Shown here: positions 8,998 to 17,607 of the stretch, piece after piece
Position numbering within the stretch: the stretch's first letter is position 1
How the letters are laid out: every line of letters begins with the position of its first letter
Assembly: GCA_017522685.1 (NCBI GenBank)
Contig: JAFWYN010000027.1
Location: 1-64,000, forward strand
Reading direction: 5' to 3'
DNA: 64,000 nucleotides
DNA from: Lachnospiraceae bacterium
GTDB taxonomy: Bacteria; Bacillota_A; Clostridia; Lachnospirales; Lachnospiraceae
Made by a program: the position numbers and the translations under genes
The notes under the pieces: generated by a model
The model's database searches: none
Told to the model about the DNA's origin: nothing
What the model saw: only the letters and a program-made list of their open reading frames with translations

Positions 8998-9930
8998 TTA
9001 CACACCCACTACTTCATCCAAAAATTCATCCACGCAAGCTTCATACCTTACAGCGTCCACGCAGTGGCTTAAGCCATGTCCGGCACCTTCCACTGTCAGA
9101 ATACGCTTGTTGCTGCCGCATCCTTCGTAGCATTCCCGGCTCATTTGACAGGGTACGAAGCGGTCATCATCCCCGTGGATAAAGAGGATAGGAATCTTAC
9201 TCTTTTTCACTGCCTCCCTGGCACTGGTTTCCTCCAGGTCAAAACCTCCGAATATCCGGGCACTCAGTCGCGCCAGCGGATACATAAGTCTCACCGGCAG
9301 TTTGTAATCCTTCATCACCGTCCGGATGATATCTCCCGGTGCGGTAAAAGGACTGTCTGCAATCACACCTTTCACATTCTCCGGCAATTCTTCGCCTGCT
9401 GCCATCAGTACCGTAGCCGCTCCCATGGACATCCCCATAAGGATAATAGGGATTTTAGTACCAAACCGTTCATTGGCGTAAGTAATCCAGTCCAGGCAAT
9501 CCAACCGTTCCCTGATACCAAAGGTCATCACATTTCCCTCGCTCTTTCCATGGGCACGCTGGGTGACAATCAGCACATTGTAGCCCCGTCTTTCACAAAT
9601 CAGATACCCTCCGTTGCCATCCAGTATGGGACCGCTTCGATAGCCGTGAAAGAAAATGCCTAAAGGGGCATCGTCCTTATGATGATAGTACCGGCCGTAC
9701 AGCTTCAATCCATCCCGGGAGGTGATGGATACCTCCTCAAAGGGGACGGGCAGTACCCGGTTTACTGCCCGCCGTATTACTTCTGCATGAATCTCGTATT
9801 GTTCTCCCTTCGGTGTAACACGGTCGTCCTTATTGGTGGACCCGTTTCTGCGAAAGATGATATAAAACATCCCATACAAAACCAGCAAAGCAACTAGGAT
9901 AAAACCAACAAAAAGTAAAATAAGTGTCAT
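8998..9930 (-). CDS. Membrane-anchored alpha/beta hydrolase
   Basis: 310 residues. A single N-terminal hydrophobic segment (residues 2-26) anchors an alpha/beta-hydrolase domain. The oxyanion HGYRSGP motif (95-101), nucleophile elbow GMSMG (Ser168), acid in HGDDD (about Asp255/256) and GAGHG (His285) make a complete Ser-Asp-His triad. It resembles BAAT/acyl-CoA-thioesterase-like and YqkD/YfhR-type hydrolases; the substrate is unknown. It starts 25 nt after the ABC exporter genes and ends at the bidirectional terminator, so it is the last gene of the marR efflux operon. Confidence 0.82.
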   Translation of the reverse strand: MTLILLFVGFILVALLVLYGMFYIIFRRNGSTNKDDRVTPKGEQYEIHAEVIRRAVNRVLPVPFEEVSITSRDGLKLYGRYYHHKDDAPLGIFFHGYRSGPILDGNGGYLICERRGYNVLIVTQRAHGKSEGNVMTFGIRERLDCLDWITYANERFGTKIPIILMGMSMGAATVLMAAGEELPENVKGVIADSPFTAPGDIIRTVMKDYKLPVRLMYPLARLSARIFGGFDLEETSAREAVKKSKIPILFIHGDDDRFVPCQMSRECYEGCGSNKRILTVEGAGHGLSHCVDAVRYEACVDEFLDEVVGV

Positions 9931-9955
9931 TCTCTCACCAATTTCAGCTTAAACA

Positions 9956-11908
9956 TTATGCCCCGATGGCATTACCTGTGTACAGCTGATAATATTTACC
10001 CTTTTCTTCTAACAATTGTTCGTGGGTACCTCTTTCGATTATTCTTCCCTGCTCTAAAACCATGATACAGTCGGAATTCTTAACGGTGGACAATCTGTGT
10101 GCAATAACAAAGGTGGTTCTGCCATGCATCAGTCGGTCCATACTTTCCTGAATAATACGCTCGGTTCTGGTATCGATAGAGCTGGTCGCTTCATCCAAAA
10201 TCAGTACCGGCGGGTCTGCGATAGCCGCACGGGCAATGGCCAAAAGCTGGCGCTGGCCCTGACTTAAGTTGGCTCCGTCGCCAACCAGCATGGTATCATA
10301 TCCCTGAGGCAGTCTGGCGATAAATGAATCCGCATTAGCCAGCTTTGCTGCTGCCACCACTTCCTCATCTGTGGCATCCAGCTTACCGAAACGGATATTG
10401 TCCGCTACGGTACCGGTAAAGAGATGTGTCTCCTGAAGTACCATACCCAGAGAGCGTCGTAAATCCGATTTTTTTATTTTGTTTACATTGATTCCGTCGT
10501 AACGAATCTTACCATCCTGAATATCGTAGAAACGGTTAATCAGGTTGGTAATGGTGGTTTTACCGGCACCGGTGGAGCCTACAAAGGCAATCTTCTGTCC
10601 CGGCTTCGCATAAAGTTCAATATCGTGAAGTACCATCTTTTCATCAGTATACCCGAAATCCACGAAATCAAACACCACTTCGCCCTTTAATTCCACATAA
10701 TCCACACTACCGTCTGCCTGATGGGTATGCTTCCATGCCCAACGTCCGGTACGTTCTTCACATTCTACCAGCTTACCGTTTTCTTCCCTGGCATTTACTA
10801 AAGTCACATAGCCCTCATCGGTCTCCACCTCAGCATCCAGCAGATTAAAATATCTCTCCGCACCGGCCAGTGCCATGATGATGGAGTTGAGCTGCTGGGT
10901 CACCTGGTTGATGGGCATATTAAAGCTCTTGTTAAAGGTTAAGAAGCTGGCAAGGCCGCCCAGAGTCAATCCGCTGATACCGCTAAGTGCCAGTGCACCG
11001 CCGGCAATGGCACAGAGCACATAGCTCACATTACCCAGCTGGGCATTGATAGGTCCTAAAATATTGGCATAGGTATGTGCCTTATTCGCACTGACAAAGA
11101 GGTTATCATTTAATTCCTTAAACTGAGTCATATTCTCTTCTTCGTGGCAGAATACCTTTACTACCTTCTGTCCTTCGATCATTTCCTCGATGAAGCCGTT
11201 TACAGTACCTAAATTCTTCTGCTGCTCCAAGAAATACTTACCACTGTTGCCGGCAGTCTTGGAAGCACAGAACATCATCACAGCTACCATAACTAAGGTC
11301 AAAATAGTCAAAGGAACATTCAAAATTACCATACTGATAAACACGCTGACTACCGTCACCACACTGTTAACCATCTGAGGGATACTCTGGCTGATGAGCT
11401 GACGCATGGTATCAATATCGTTGGTATATACGGACATGATATCGCCGTGTGCGTGGGTATCGAAGTACTTAATGGGCAGCTTCTCCATATGTTCGAAAAG
11501 CTCATCACGTAAGTTTCGGAGTACTCCCTGGGTAACATTGATCATAATACGGTTCTGGGTGTAGCCGGATATGATACCGATGGCATAGAATATAGCCACT
11601 CTTCCAATAGCCTTAGCCAAAGGGGTAAAATCCGGTGTCGGTGTCAGCAAAAAGGGAGTAATATACTCATCAATCAAGGTCTTGGTAAATAAAGTACCCT
11701 GAATACTTGCAAATACACCGATGAAAATACATGCAATTACGATGATATAAGGAATCGCATAATCTCTGAATACATATTTCATCACTCTCATAAAGAGTTT
11801 GCCGGGATTTTTAATCTTGGGTCTGGGTCCTCTCATGCCCCGGGCTCCCGGACCGCCCGGGCCACGCATAGGTCCCATAGGTCTTGCTGCAGGTCTTGCT
11901 TCAGCCAT
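9956..11908 (-). CDS. ABC exporter half-transporter, canonical ATP site
   Basis: 650 residues. An unusual Gly/Pro/Arg/Met-rich N-terminal tail (about residues 1-35) precedes six membrane helices and a nucleotide-binding domain. The NBD has Walker A GSTGAGKTT, signature LSQGQ and Walker B LILDEATSS with the catalytic Glu present. An insert of roughly 50 residues lies between the membrane domain and the NBD. With the next upstream gene it forms a heterodimeric type IV multidrug or peptide exporter. It starts 2 nt after its partner's stop. Confidence 0.88.
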   Translation of the reverse strand: MAEARPAARPMGPMRGPGGPGARGMRGPRPKIKNPGKLFMRVMKYVFRDYAIPYIIVIACIFIGVFASIQGTLFTKTLIDEYITPFLLTPTPDFTPLAKAIGRVAIFYAIGIISGYTQNRIMINVTQGVLRNLRDELFEHMEKLPIKYFDTHAHGDIMSVYTNDIDTMRQLISQSIPQMVNSVVTVVSVFISMVILNVPLTILTLVMVAVMMFCASKTAGNSGKYFLEQQKNLGTVNGFIEEMIEGQKVVKVFCHEEENMTQFKELNDNLFVSANKAHTYANILGPINAQLGNVSYVLCAIAGGALALSGISGLTLGGLASFLTFNKSFNMPINQVTQQLNSIIMALAGAERYFNLLDAEVETDEGYVTLVNAREENGKLVECEERTGRWAWKHTHQADGSVDYVELKGEVVFDFVDFGYTDEKMVLHDIELYAKPGQKIAFVGSTGAGKTTITNLINRFYDIQDGKIRYDGINVNKIKKSDLRRSLGMVLQETHLFTGTVADNIRFGKLDATDEEVVAAAKLANADSFIARLPQGYDTMLVGDGANLSQGQRQLLAIARAAIADPPVLILDEATSSIDTRTERIIQESMDRLMHGRTTFVIAHRLSTVKNSDCIMVLEQGRIIERGTHEQLLEEKGKYYQLYTGNAIGA

Positions 11909-11910
11909 AC

Positions 11911-13659
11911 TTAATCCGCCTCCTTCTCGTCAAAGTCACCACTGCCGCCGGTCTGAGATTCGTAAACCTCACGATAGATGGCATTGGTCTCCAAAAGCTC
12001 CTCATGGGTACCGAAACCATTGATTTCGCCGTCATCCATAACAATGATGCGGTCCGCATCCTGAATACTGGAAATACGCTGAGCGATAATCAGCTTGGTA
12101 ATACCCGGCAAATCCTCACGGAATGCCTTCCTGATCTTCGCATCGGTAGCGGTATCCACCGCACTGGTACTGTCATCTAAGATGAGCACCTTGGGCTTCT
12201 TAAGTAGGGCTCTGGCGATACAAAGTCTCTGCTTCTGTCCGCCGGATACGTTAGTACCACCCTGCTCTATGTAAGTATCGTATTTATCCGTAAAACGCTC
12301 TATAAATTCGTCGGCACAGGCCAGTTTGCAGGCATGCTTACACTCCTCATCCGTAGCCTCGCTGTTACCCCAGCGCAGGTTCTCGTATATGGTACCGGAG
12401 AATAATACATTCTTCTGCAGTACCACCGCCACCTGTTCACGAAGTGCTTCCATATCGTACTCTTTTACATTGTGACCGCCTACCAGTACCTCACCGTCGG
12501 TGACATCATAAAGACGGCTGATTAAGTTGATCAAACTGGTCTTACCGGTACCGGTACCACCCATGATACCGATGGTTTCACCCGCCTTAATCTCCAGATT
12601 GATATCTCGAAGCACCGGCTTTTCACTGGTAGTGTTGTAGCCGAAGTCCACATTCTTAAATACGATGCTGCCGTCCTTTACCTCCATAATAGGATTCTCA
12701 GGATTCTGCAGGCTGCTGGTTTCATTCAACACTTCGCTGACACGCTCCGCACTTGCTAAACTCATGGAAAGCATGATAAAGAGCATGGAAAGCATCATCA
12801 GGTTCATCAGGATATTCATACAATAAGCCAATAAGCTCATCAATTCACCGGTGGTTAACTCAGTACCTACAATCATCTTGGCACCAAACCAGCTGATTAA
12901 AATGATACAGGTGTATACGGTCATCTGCATCAAAGGACCGTTTAAAATCATATACTTTTCTGCTTTTGAGAAAACTTTATAAATATTGTTGCTGGCTTTT
13001 TTAAACTTCCTGGTTTCCTCTTCCTCACGAACAAAGGCTTTTACTACACGGATGGCGGATACATTCTCCTGTACGGAAGCATTCAGCTCATCATACTTGG
13101 GGAAAGCGGCACGGAACAGCCCGCTACCCTTACGAATCAGGAAGAACAGCACCACGCCCAAAAAGGCTACTGCCACCAGATATATCATGGAAAGCTTCGC
13201 GTTGATGGTGAAAGCCATCACCAGGGCACAAATCATACTGGCAGGTGCTCTCATGGCCATACGCAGACACATCTGAAAGGACATCTGCAGACTGTTTACA
13301 TCCGTCGTCATACGGGTAATCAGACCTGCGGTACTGAACTTATCGATATTGGCAAAAGAAAAGGTCTGGATATGATTATACATAGCCTCACGCAGATTCC
13401 TTGCAAAGCCGGTGGATGCCTTAGCACCAAAGCAGCCTCCTAAAAGACCGCCCACCAGACCAATGAGTGCGGTACCAATCATCAGGATACCTATCTTAAT
13501 GATGTGTCCCATATCTCCGGCATTTACACCCTTATCAATGATGGACGCCATCAGAAAAGGAATCATGGTCTCCATCAACACCTCTAAAAGCATACAAAGC
13601 GGGGTGGCGATGGCTACCCATTTGTACTGCTTCACTTGTTTTAGTAACGTCTTAAACAT
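11911..13659 (-). CDS. ABC exporter half-transporter, degenerate ATP site
   Basis: 582 residues: six transmembrane helices and an NBD with Walker A GGTGTGKTS and signature VSGGQ. Walker B reads LILDDSTSA, so the catalytic glutamate is replaced by aspartate. This asymmetry is typical of heterodimeric Firmicute exporters (BmrC/BmrD, TM287/288), where one composite ATP site is inactive. TAGGAGGAG lies before the ATG. The gene follows the MarR regulator by 33 nt, so substrate-responsive control of efflux is likely. Confidence 0.88.
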   Translation of the reverse strand: MFKTLLKQVKQYKWVAIATPLCMLLEVLMETMIPFLMASIIDKGVNAGDMGHIIKIGILMIGTALIGLVGGLLGGCFGAKASTGFARNLREAMYNHIQTFSFANIDKFSTAGLITRMTTDVNSLQMSFQMCLRMAMRAPASMICALVMAFTINAKLSMIYLVAVAFLGVVLFFLIRKGSGLFRAAFPKYDELNASVQENVSAIRVVKAFVREEEETRKFKKASNNIYKVFSKAEKYMILNGPLMQMTVYTCIILISWFGAKMIVGTELTTGELMSLLAYCMNILMNLMMLSMLFIMLSMSLASAERVSEVLNETSSLQNPENPIMEVKDGSIVFKNVDFGYNTTSEKPVLRDINLEIKAGETIGIMGGTGTGKTSLINLISRLYDVTDGEVLVGGHNVKEYDMEALREQVAVVLQKNVLFSGTIYENLRWGNSEATDEECKHACKLACADEFIERFTDKYDTYIEQGGTNVSGGQKQRLCIARALLKKPKVLILDDSTSAVDTATDAKIRKAFREDLPGITKLIIAQRISSIQDADRIIVMDDGEINGFGTHEELLETNAIYREVYESQTGGSGDFDEKEAD

Positions 13660-13692
13660 CTTACTCCTCCTAGTTTATGTTAATAAAATAAT

Positions 13693-14163
13693 TTATGAAT
13701 TCAGCTCTGCGATTTCTTTCTTTGCGGTCCGCAGATTCTCCTCGATTTTTTCAAAGGTACCCAGGAAAAACTGCTTCTCTTCATCAGAGATACCCTGCAT
13801 TACCTTCCTATGGATATCATTAATGGTAGCCCCTACCAAATCATGGTACTCCTTCCCCTTCTCGGTAAGAATCACCTTCTTCAACCGGGCGTCGGCCTCT
13901 ACCGCCTCCCTGCGTATCAGATCCCTCTTCTCCATCAACTGGATAATGGTGGTCACCGTGGAACGGCCGATACCAAACTGCTTCTCGATATCTCTCTGGT
14001 AGATTTCTTTGGAACCGTTGTCATGTAAATACTTCAGAATCCACCCATGCATCAGGGTAGCTTCATCGTAACCCGCAGCCTTCAAAGTAGCATCCAGAAT
14101 CTTCTTCACTCCCATATCCACTTTATGAATCATATAGCCGACTTTATTATCCAATTCCTGCAT
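13693..14163 (-). CDS. MarR-family transcriptional regulator
   Basis: A 157-residue winged-helix regulator. MQELDNKVGY starts the dimerisation helix, the HTH spans about residues 45-90 (KYLHDNGSKEIYQRDIEKQF through GRSTVTTIIQLMEKRDLI), and the beta-wing and C-terminal helices follow. A perfect AAGGAGG 7 nt before ATG 14163 fixes the start; the open frame continues upstream through a 15-bp repeat array that is better read as operator DNA. It is the first gene of the efflux operon and probably represses it until a ligand binds. Confidence 0.88.
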   Translation of the reverse strand: MQELDNKVGYMIHKVDMGVKKILDATLKAAGYDEATLMHGWILKYLHDNGSKEIYQRDIEKQFGIGRSTVTTIIQLMEKRDLIRREAVEADARLKKVILTEKGKEYHDLVGATINDIHRKVMQGISDEEKQFFLGTFEKIEENLRTAKKEIAELNS

Positions 14164-14177
14164 TTGGTACCTCCTTT

Positions 14178-14265
14178 GGAATAGTTTACCTTTGAACTGT
14201 TTGTCTTTGGACTGTTTCGACGCGAACTGTTCACATTTTGACTGTTTTGCTTTGAACTGTTCGGC
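14178..14265 (-). promoter_or_regulatory. Array of 15-bp-periodic operator-like repeats before marR
   Basis: On the plus strand ACTGTT occurs at 14196, 14211, 14226, 14241 and 14256, with a variant ATAGTT at 14181: six copies spaced exactly 15 bp. Copies at 14224 and 14254 are the palindrome GAACTGTTC. The array sits between the promoter region and the marR ribosome site, as expected for cooperative autoregulation. Confidence 0.65.
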
Positions 14266-14471
14266 ATTGAACAAATTTATTGTAATATAAAAAGAAAGAT
14301 ATGTCAATGGGGAAGTCTAAGTACTTGCATAAATCTCCAACTCTCAGAAACCAAGAGTCCTCACTTAAAATGTGATATGGATTTTTGCATTCTTCCCCGC
14401 TATACTAAAGGCATGAAGTTACGAAGCGCGCTTAAAAAACTTGAATCTATGATATGAAAAGGATAATACCT

Positions 14472-15398
14472 ATGAATGATACATTTTCAAAGAATTTAAG
14501 AAAGCTGCGACTGGATAAGCAGATGACCCAGGAACAGGTGGCAGAAAAGTTGGGCGTCAGTGCCCAGTCCGTGTCCCGTTGGGAAACAAACGCTACCTTC
14601 CCGGATATCCTACTGCTGCCGGAGATTGCCCGACTCTACGATGTGCTGGTAGACGATTTGTTTCGGGTGAATCTGCAGGAACACGGAAAACTGTTCTACC
14701 GCCTGGTAGCAGAATTTGGAGATGCTTATCGCTATGATGATTTTATGGCTGCTGTGGCAGAGTACGAACGGCTGGAAAAGGAAGGTCCTCTTGTTGCTGA
14801 GGATTATCACTCCAATGCTTGGCTGCATATGAGAATGTTCCAAATTAGCAGAAACAAAACCTTAGAAAGCGTGGACAAAGCCATGGAACTGTGCAAAGAA
14901 GATGACCCTAAGTTCTATTACAAAAACAAAATTTTTAAGGTGTGGTTCAGAGCCGGGGAATTGGGCCAGGGTCAGCAGTGCATAGAAGAGCAACTACAGG
15001 CGGTGAAAGAAAACCCGGAGAATGTGAACGAGTGGAATTGTCTGGCAGTTGCCTATTACTGGGCAAAGCAGTATGAAGAATGCTACCGGGTGTCCAAGGA
15101 TATCATGGCCAAGTATCCGGAGGAATCCTACATTTACAGCATTGCCGGTGACACCTGCAAGGAGCTGAAAAAATATGAAGAAGCCTTCCTGTACTGGGAA
15201 AAGCATTATGAGCTGGATCCCGAAATGCTGGAATCCTTATTCTCCATCGCATGGTGCCATGAAGAACAGGGCAACTTCGCCAAAGCCTACGAAGCATGGA
15301 TGAGATTGGTGCACATCTTCGAAGAATGGGAGGATGATGTGGGTGTCAGATTCCCCATGAGACAGGCTGAAAAGTGCAAGGGGTTGATGGAGAAGTAG
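14472..15398 (+). CDS. XRE-family regulator with C-terminal TPR region
   Basis: About 308 residues. An N-terminal HTH_3 domain (residues 1-60: LRKLRLDKQMTQEQVAEKLG then SAQSVSRWET) is followed by a long helical region with tetratricopeptide-like repeats, for example CLAVAYYWAKQYEECYRV and YSIAGDTCKELKKYEEAFLYW. It is a cytoplasmic DNA-binding regulator whose TPR part probably binds a peptide or partner protein. ATG 14472 is chosen over 14454 because AAAAGGA lies 8 nt upstream of it. It is monocistronic, divergent from marR, and followed by a strong terminator. Its target is unknown. Confidence 0.82.
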   Translation: MNDTFSKNLRKLRLDKQMTQEQVAEKLGVSAQSVSRWETNATFPDILLLPEIARLYDVLVDDLFRVNLQEHGKLFYRLVAEFGDAYRYDDFMAAVAEYERLEKEGPLVAEDYHSNAWLHMRMFQISRNKTLESVDKAMELCKEDDPKFYYKNKIFKVWFRAGELGQGQQCIEEQLQAVKENPENVNEWNCLAVAYYWAKQYEECYRVSKDIMAKYPEESYIYSIAGDTCKELKKYEEAFLYWEKHYELDPEMLESLFSIAWCHEEQGNFAKAYEAWMRLVHIFEEWEDDVGVRFPMRQAEKCKGLMEK

Positions 15399-15409
15399 GG
15401 ATATCTAAA

Positions 15410-15460
15410 TATCAAAAAAGCAACCGCCCCTCGCCAAAGGAATAGGTTGCTTTTTTGATA
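15410..15460. terminator. Strong bidirectional terminator
   Basis: TATCAAAAAAGCAACC (15410-15425) pairs perfectly over 16 bp with 15445-15460, giving U-runs on both strands between convergent genes. Confidence 0.85.
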
Positions 15461-15469
15461 AGTACTTAT

Positions 15470-15505
15470 AATTGAGGCGAACCGTTTGCTATCGGTAGTA
15501 CCTCT
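15470..15505. other. Unassigned hairpin in a convergent intergenic gap
   Basis: GAGG...CCTC and ACCG...CGGT pair inside bases 15472-15503, about 10 nt past the bidirectional terminator. Function unknown; possibly a remnant or small structured RNA. Confidence 0.3.
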
Positions 15506-15600
15506 TTATGTTTTTATTTTAAGACGATATTCTTGTTTTGTCAATGTTCTTATAAATTAATTTATGGACGATTATACTTCTTTTTTCCGTAGCTGTCATT

Positions 15601-17100
15601 CTACTCTATCTTCGCCAGCTTCAGATAAATACGTCCCGTCACCTCTGCATAATACAGGGCTTCTGCCGTAGTCAATTCGTCCTGGTCGATAGATTCCATC
15701 TTCTCCATAGTAACAGCATACTGTTCCATATACTCGCTATATGCGGTCATCAGCTCCAATGCTTCCATGCCCTCAGCCTTACTCAACTTATTGCTTAATT
15801 CTATATATTCATCAAAAAAGGCCTCAAATTCATCCATCATTTCCTTGAACTCCGGGTCGATAAAGTTATCATCTACAGCCGAGCTATCGATGGATACCGG
15901 TAGTTCCGTCACCTTAGGTTCTGCCACCACGGTCTTATCGCTATCGTCCTCTTCGCCGGAGGGGGAAGTCTCCTGCAAATCCTTTGTCTCTTCCGGATAC
16001 TCCAGCACAATACGCATCTGAGAGTTGCCCTTGGTATAGTACAAGCCCACCTTATGGCCCTCGATATCATAAGCGGAATAACTATCATTCAGAATCGTTG
16101 CATCTGCCTCAAATCTCCTTTGGATACACTCCTGCTTGTAGGCTTCAAAATCCTCTTCTGAGGTCTCACTTACAATGACTGCCACACGATGAGTAGCTTC
16201 CTGTTCAAACGCTCCCATAGTGGATTTCGGTGCGGGAAGCAGCTTGGAAATATCATGCTTCTCCCATTGCAAATCCTCTGCCACCGTAGGTGCCTCCAGA
16301 TGAATACTCATTTCTTCCTCAGAACTGTTCTTGCCCAATCGCAGGTGATACCCTTCCGCAGTATAAGCCTCATAACCTATGGAGTTCTCTTCAGGAGCCA
16401 CTGTATATCCGGCCTCCTTGCAGGCTTCTATGTACTCGTAATAAGCCTCTTCGTCGGTATCCACCACATCAATCCATAGCTCCTCAGAAGTATTGATATG
16501 TATTTCCAGTTTCTTGGAATCAGGCTCGGGTATCTCCTCTCCCAAGACGATGATACTCCACTTCACTTCCTTTACATCCTTCTGATCCTTTGCCGCACTG
16601 CACGCCCGGAAAGTGGGCACGATAAGAACGAAACCTATCAGTGCAATCAGGATATGCATAAATCGCTTTTTTTCCTTCAAAATCTGCATCCCCATGGACC
16701 AGGCCACACCAAAGCATCCTGCCTGCAGTACTGCCAGGATACCGGCCAGAGTCCTTCCCTTGGAAAAGCAGTAATAGGCACAAAGGGTCGCCAGCAGAAA
16801 GGCTACAATCAGCAATTTAAACCACTTGCTCTTCTTAAATTCTTTCGCCTGTTGCTCCCTTTCCTGCTTTTCTTCCTTCTCCAAAAGCCTTTGCCTCTCT
16901 CTGTCATCAGCCTTGATTTTTTCTATTTCCACTTCCTTCTGTGCCGTGGTGCGAATCCTTTCTTTGGTCACATCATCACTCTCCAGAATAAGTGTCTTAC
17001 TGCCACAGTAGGGGCATGCCACCACTTCCTTGCCATCATCCACCTGTAACACTCCACCACATTGCTCGCATACCAGCGAAAGCTTCTTCATCTCTTCCAT
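15601..17100 (-). CDS. Zinc-ribbon membrane protein with duplicated extracellular domain
   Basis: 499 residues. A zinc ribbon of two CxxC pairs at the N-terminus (CEQC and CPYC, within residues 11-32) is followed by a charged coiled-coil (about 45-90) and three membrane helices (about 93-165). Then come two tandem copies of the same domain (about 185-270 and 275-370), each with an LPxP-type or similar start, a YxxxC helix, Y-x-AY and M-x-I-x-L-x-x-P. The domain resembles DUF6591 of Clostridia lipoproteins, but I cannot verify that name. An acidic linker and a helical C-terminus end the protein. GGAGG precedes the ATG. It lies 56 nt downstream of merR, probably in one operon. Function unknown. 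Confidence 0.65.
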   Translation of the reverse strand: MEEMKKLSLVCEQCGGVLQVDDGKEVVACPYCGSKTLILESDDVTKERIRTTAQKEVEIEKIKADDRERQRLLEKEEKQEREQQAKEFKKSKWFKLLIVAFLLATLCAYYCFSKGRTLAGILAVLQAGCFGVAWSMGMQILKEKKRFMHILIALIGFVLIVPTFRACSAAKDQKDVKEVKWSIIVLGEEIPEPDSKKLEIHINTSEELWIDVVDTDEEAYYEYIEACKEAGYTVAPEENSIGYEAYTAEGYHLRLGKNSSEEEMSIHLEAPTVAEDLQWEKHDISKLLPAPKSTMGAFEQEATHRVAVIVSETSEEDFEAYKQECIQRRFEADATILNDSYSAYDIEGHKVGLYYTKGNSQMRIVLEYPEETKDLQETSPSGEEDDSDKTVVAEPKVTELPVSIDSSAVDDNFIDPEFKEMMDEFEAFFDEYIELSNKLSKAEGMEALELMTAYSEYMEQYAVTMEKMESIDQDELTTAEALYYAEVTGRIYLKLAKIE

Positions 17101-17156
17101 ACATTTCTCCTCCGTCCTTCTTACATTTCTTGTCGGAAATGCCTTTCTGTGCCTGC

Positions 17157-17486
17157 TTAAAGCTGTTCTATCAACCTTCTGGCCTTATCAATCAATACTT
17201 CTATCCGTTCGCCCTTTTCCTGCAAGGCACTAATCTTCGCCTCCAACGCTTCTTTCAAATCCGCCCTGGGTGCATCTATAATCCCTGCTATCTCCTTCAC
17301 CGAGAATCCCAACTCCTGAAACAGCTTAATCTGCTGTATCCTGCATCTGGACGCCTCGTCATACAGCAGGTATCCCCTGTCATTTCTGGCAGTGGCCGCC
17401 ACAAGCCCCGCCAGCTCGTATCCCTGTATCGCCCGCCTGGAAACCTTCGTCTCCTCACAGACTTCCCGTAATGTCATAGTACTCAC
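17157..17486 (-). CDS. MerR-family transcriptional regulator
   Basis: 109 residues. The N-terminal winged helix reads LREVCEETKVSRRAIQGYE, then NDRGYLLYDE for the wing, followed by a dimerisation coiled coil (about 75-109). No effector-binding domain is attached, so the signal is unknown. It starts at GTG 17486, with GGGAGG 7 nt upstream. Its promoter carries a palindrome between -35 and -10, the classic MerR-target arrangement, which predicts autoregulation. The same element recurs near 28.4 kb upstream of the surface-protein gene. Confidence 0.85.
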   Translation of the reverse strand: MSTMTLREVCEETKVSRRAIQGYELAGLVAATARNDRGYLLYDEASRCRIQQIKLFQELGFSVKEIAGIIDAPRADLKEALEAKISALQEKGERIEVLIDKARRLIEQL

Positions 17487-17506
17487 GTTCCTACCTCCCT
17501 TTTTTA

Positions 17507-17537
17507 GCCTAAAATTGCACGTAACGTGCAGTCAATA
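17507..17537 (-). promoter_or_regulatory. merR promoter with spacer palindrome (copy 1 of the 22-bp element)
   Basis: The minus strand has -35 TTGACT, an 18-bp spacer containing GCACGTTACGTGC, then TAGGCT. A long spacer with a dyad inside is typical of MerR-controlled promoters. Bases 17516-17537 match 28391-28412 at 20 of 22 positions. Confidence 0.6.
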
Positions 17538-17553
17538 AGAATTTTCGGGCATC

Positions 17554-17590
17554 AAAAAAACACTTCCGACATAATAGGAAGTGTTTTTTT
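17554..17590. terminator. Bidirectional-type terminator at the end of the accessory block
   Basis: AAAAAAACACTTCC pairs over 14 bp with GGAAGTGTTTTTTT around a 9-nt loop, just past the stop of the 17608 gene. Confidence 0.85.
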
Positions 17591-17607
17591 CGCGTGAACT
17601 TATAGAA

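Noticed and set aside
14164..14307. N-terminal extension of MarR reading through the 15-bp repeat as QFKxK/QSKxx pentapeptides
   Set aside because: A perfect AAGGAGG directly before ATG 14163 fixes the start, and the repeat contains palindromic operator-like cores; kept as a finding only.
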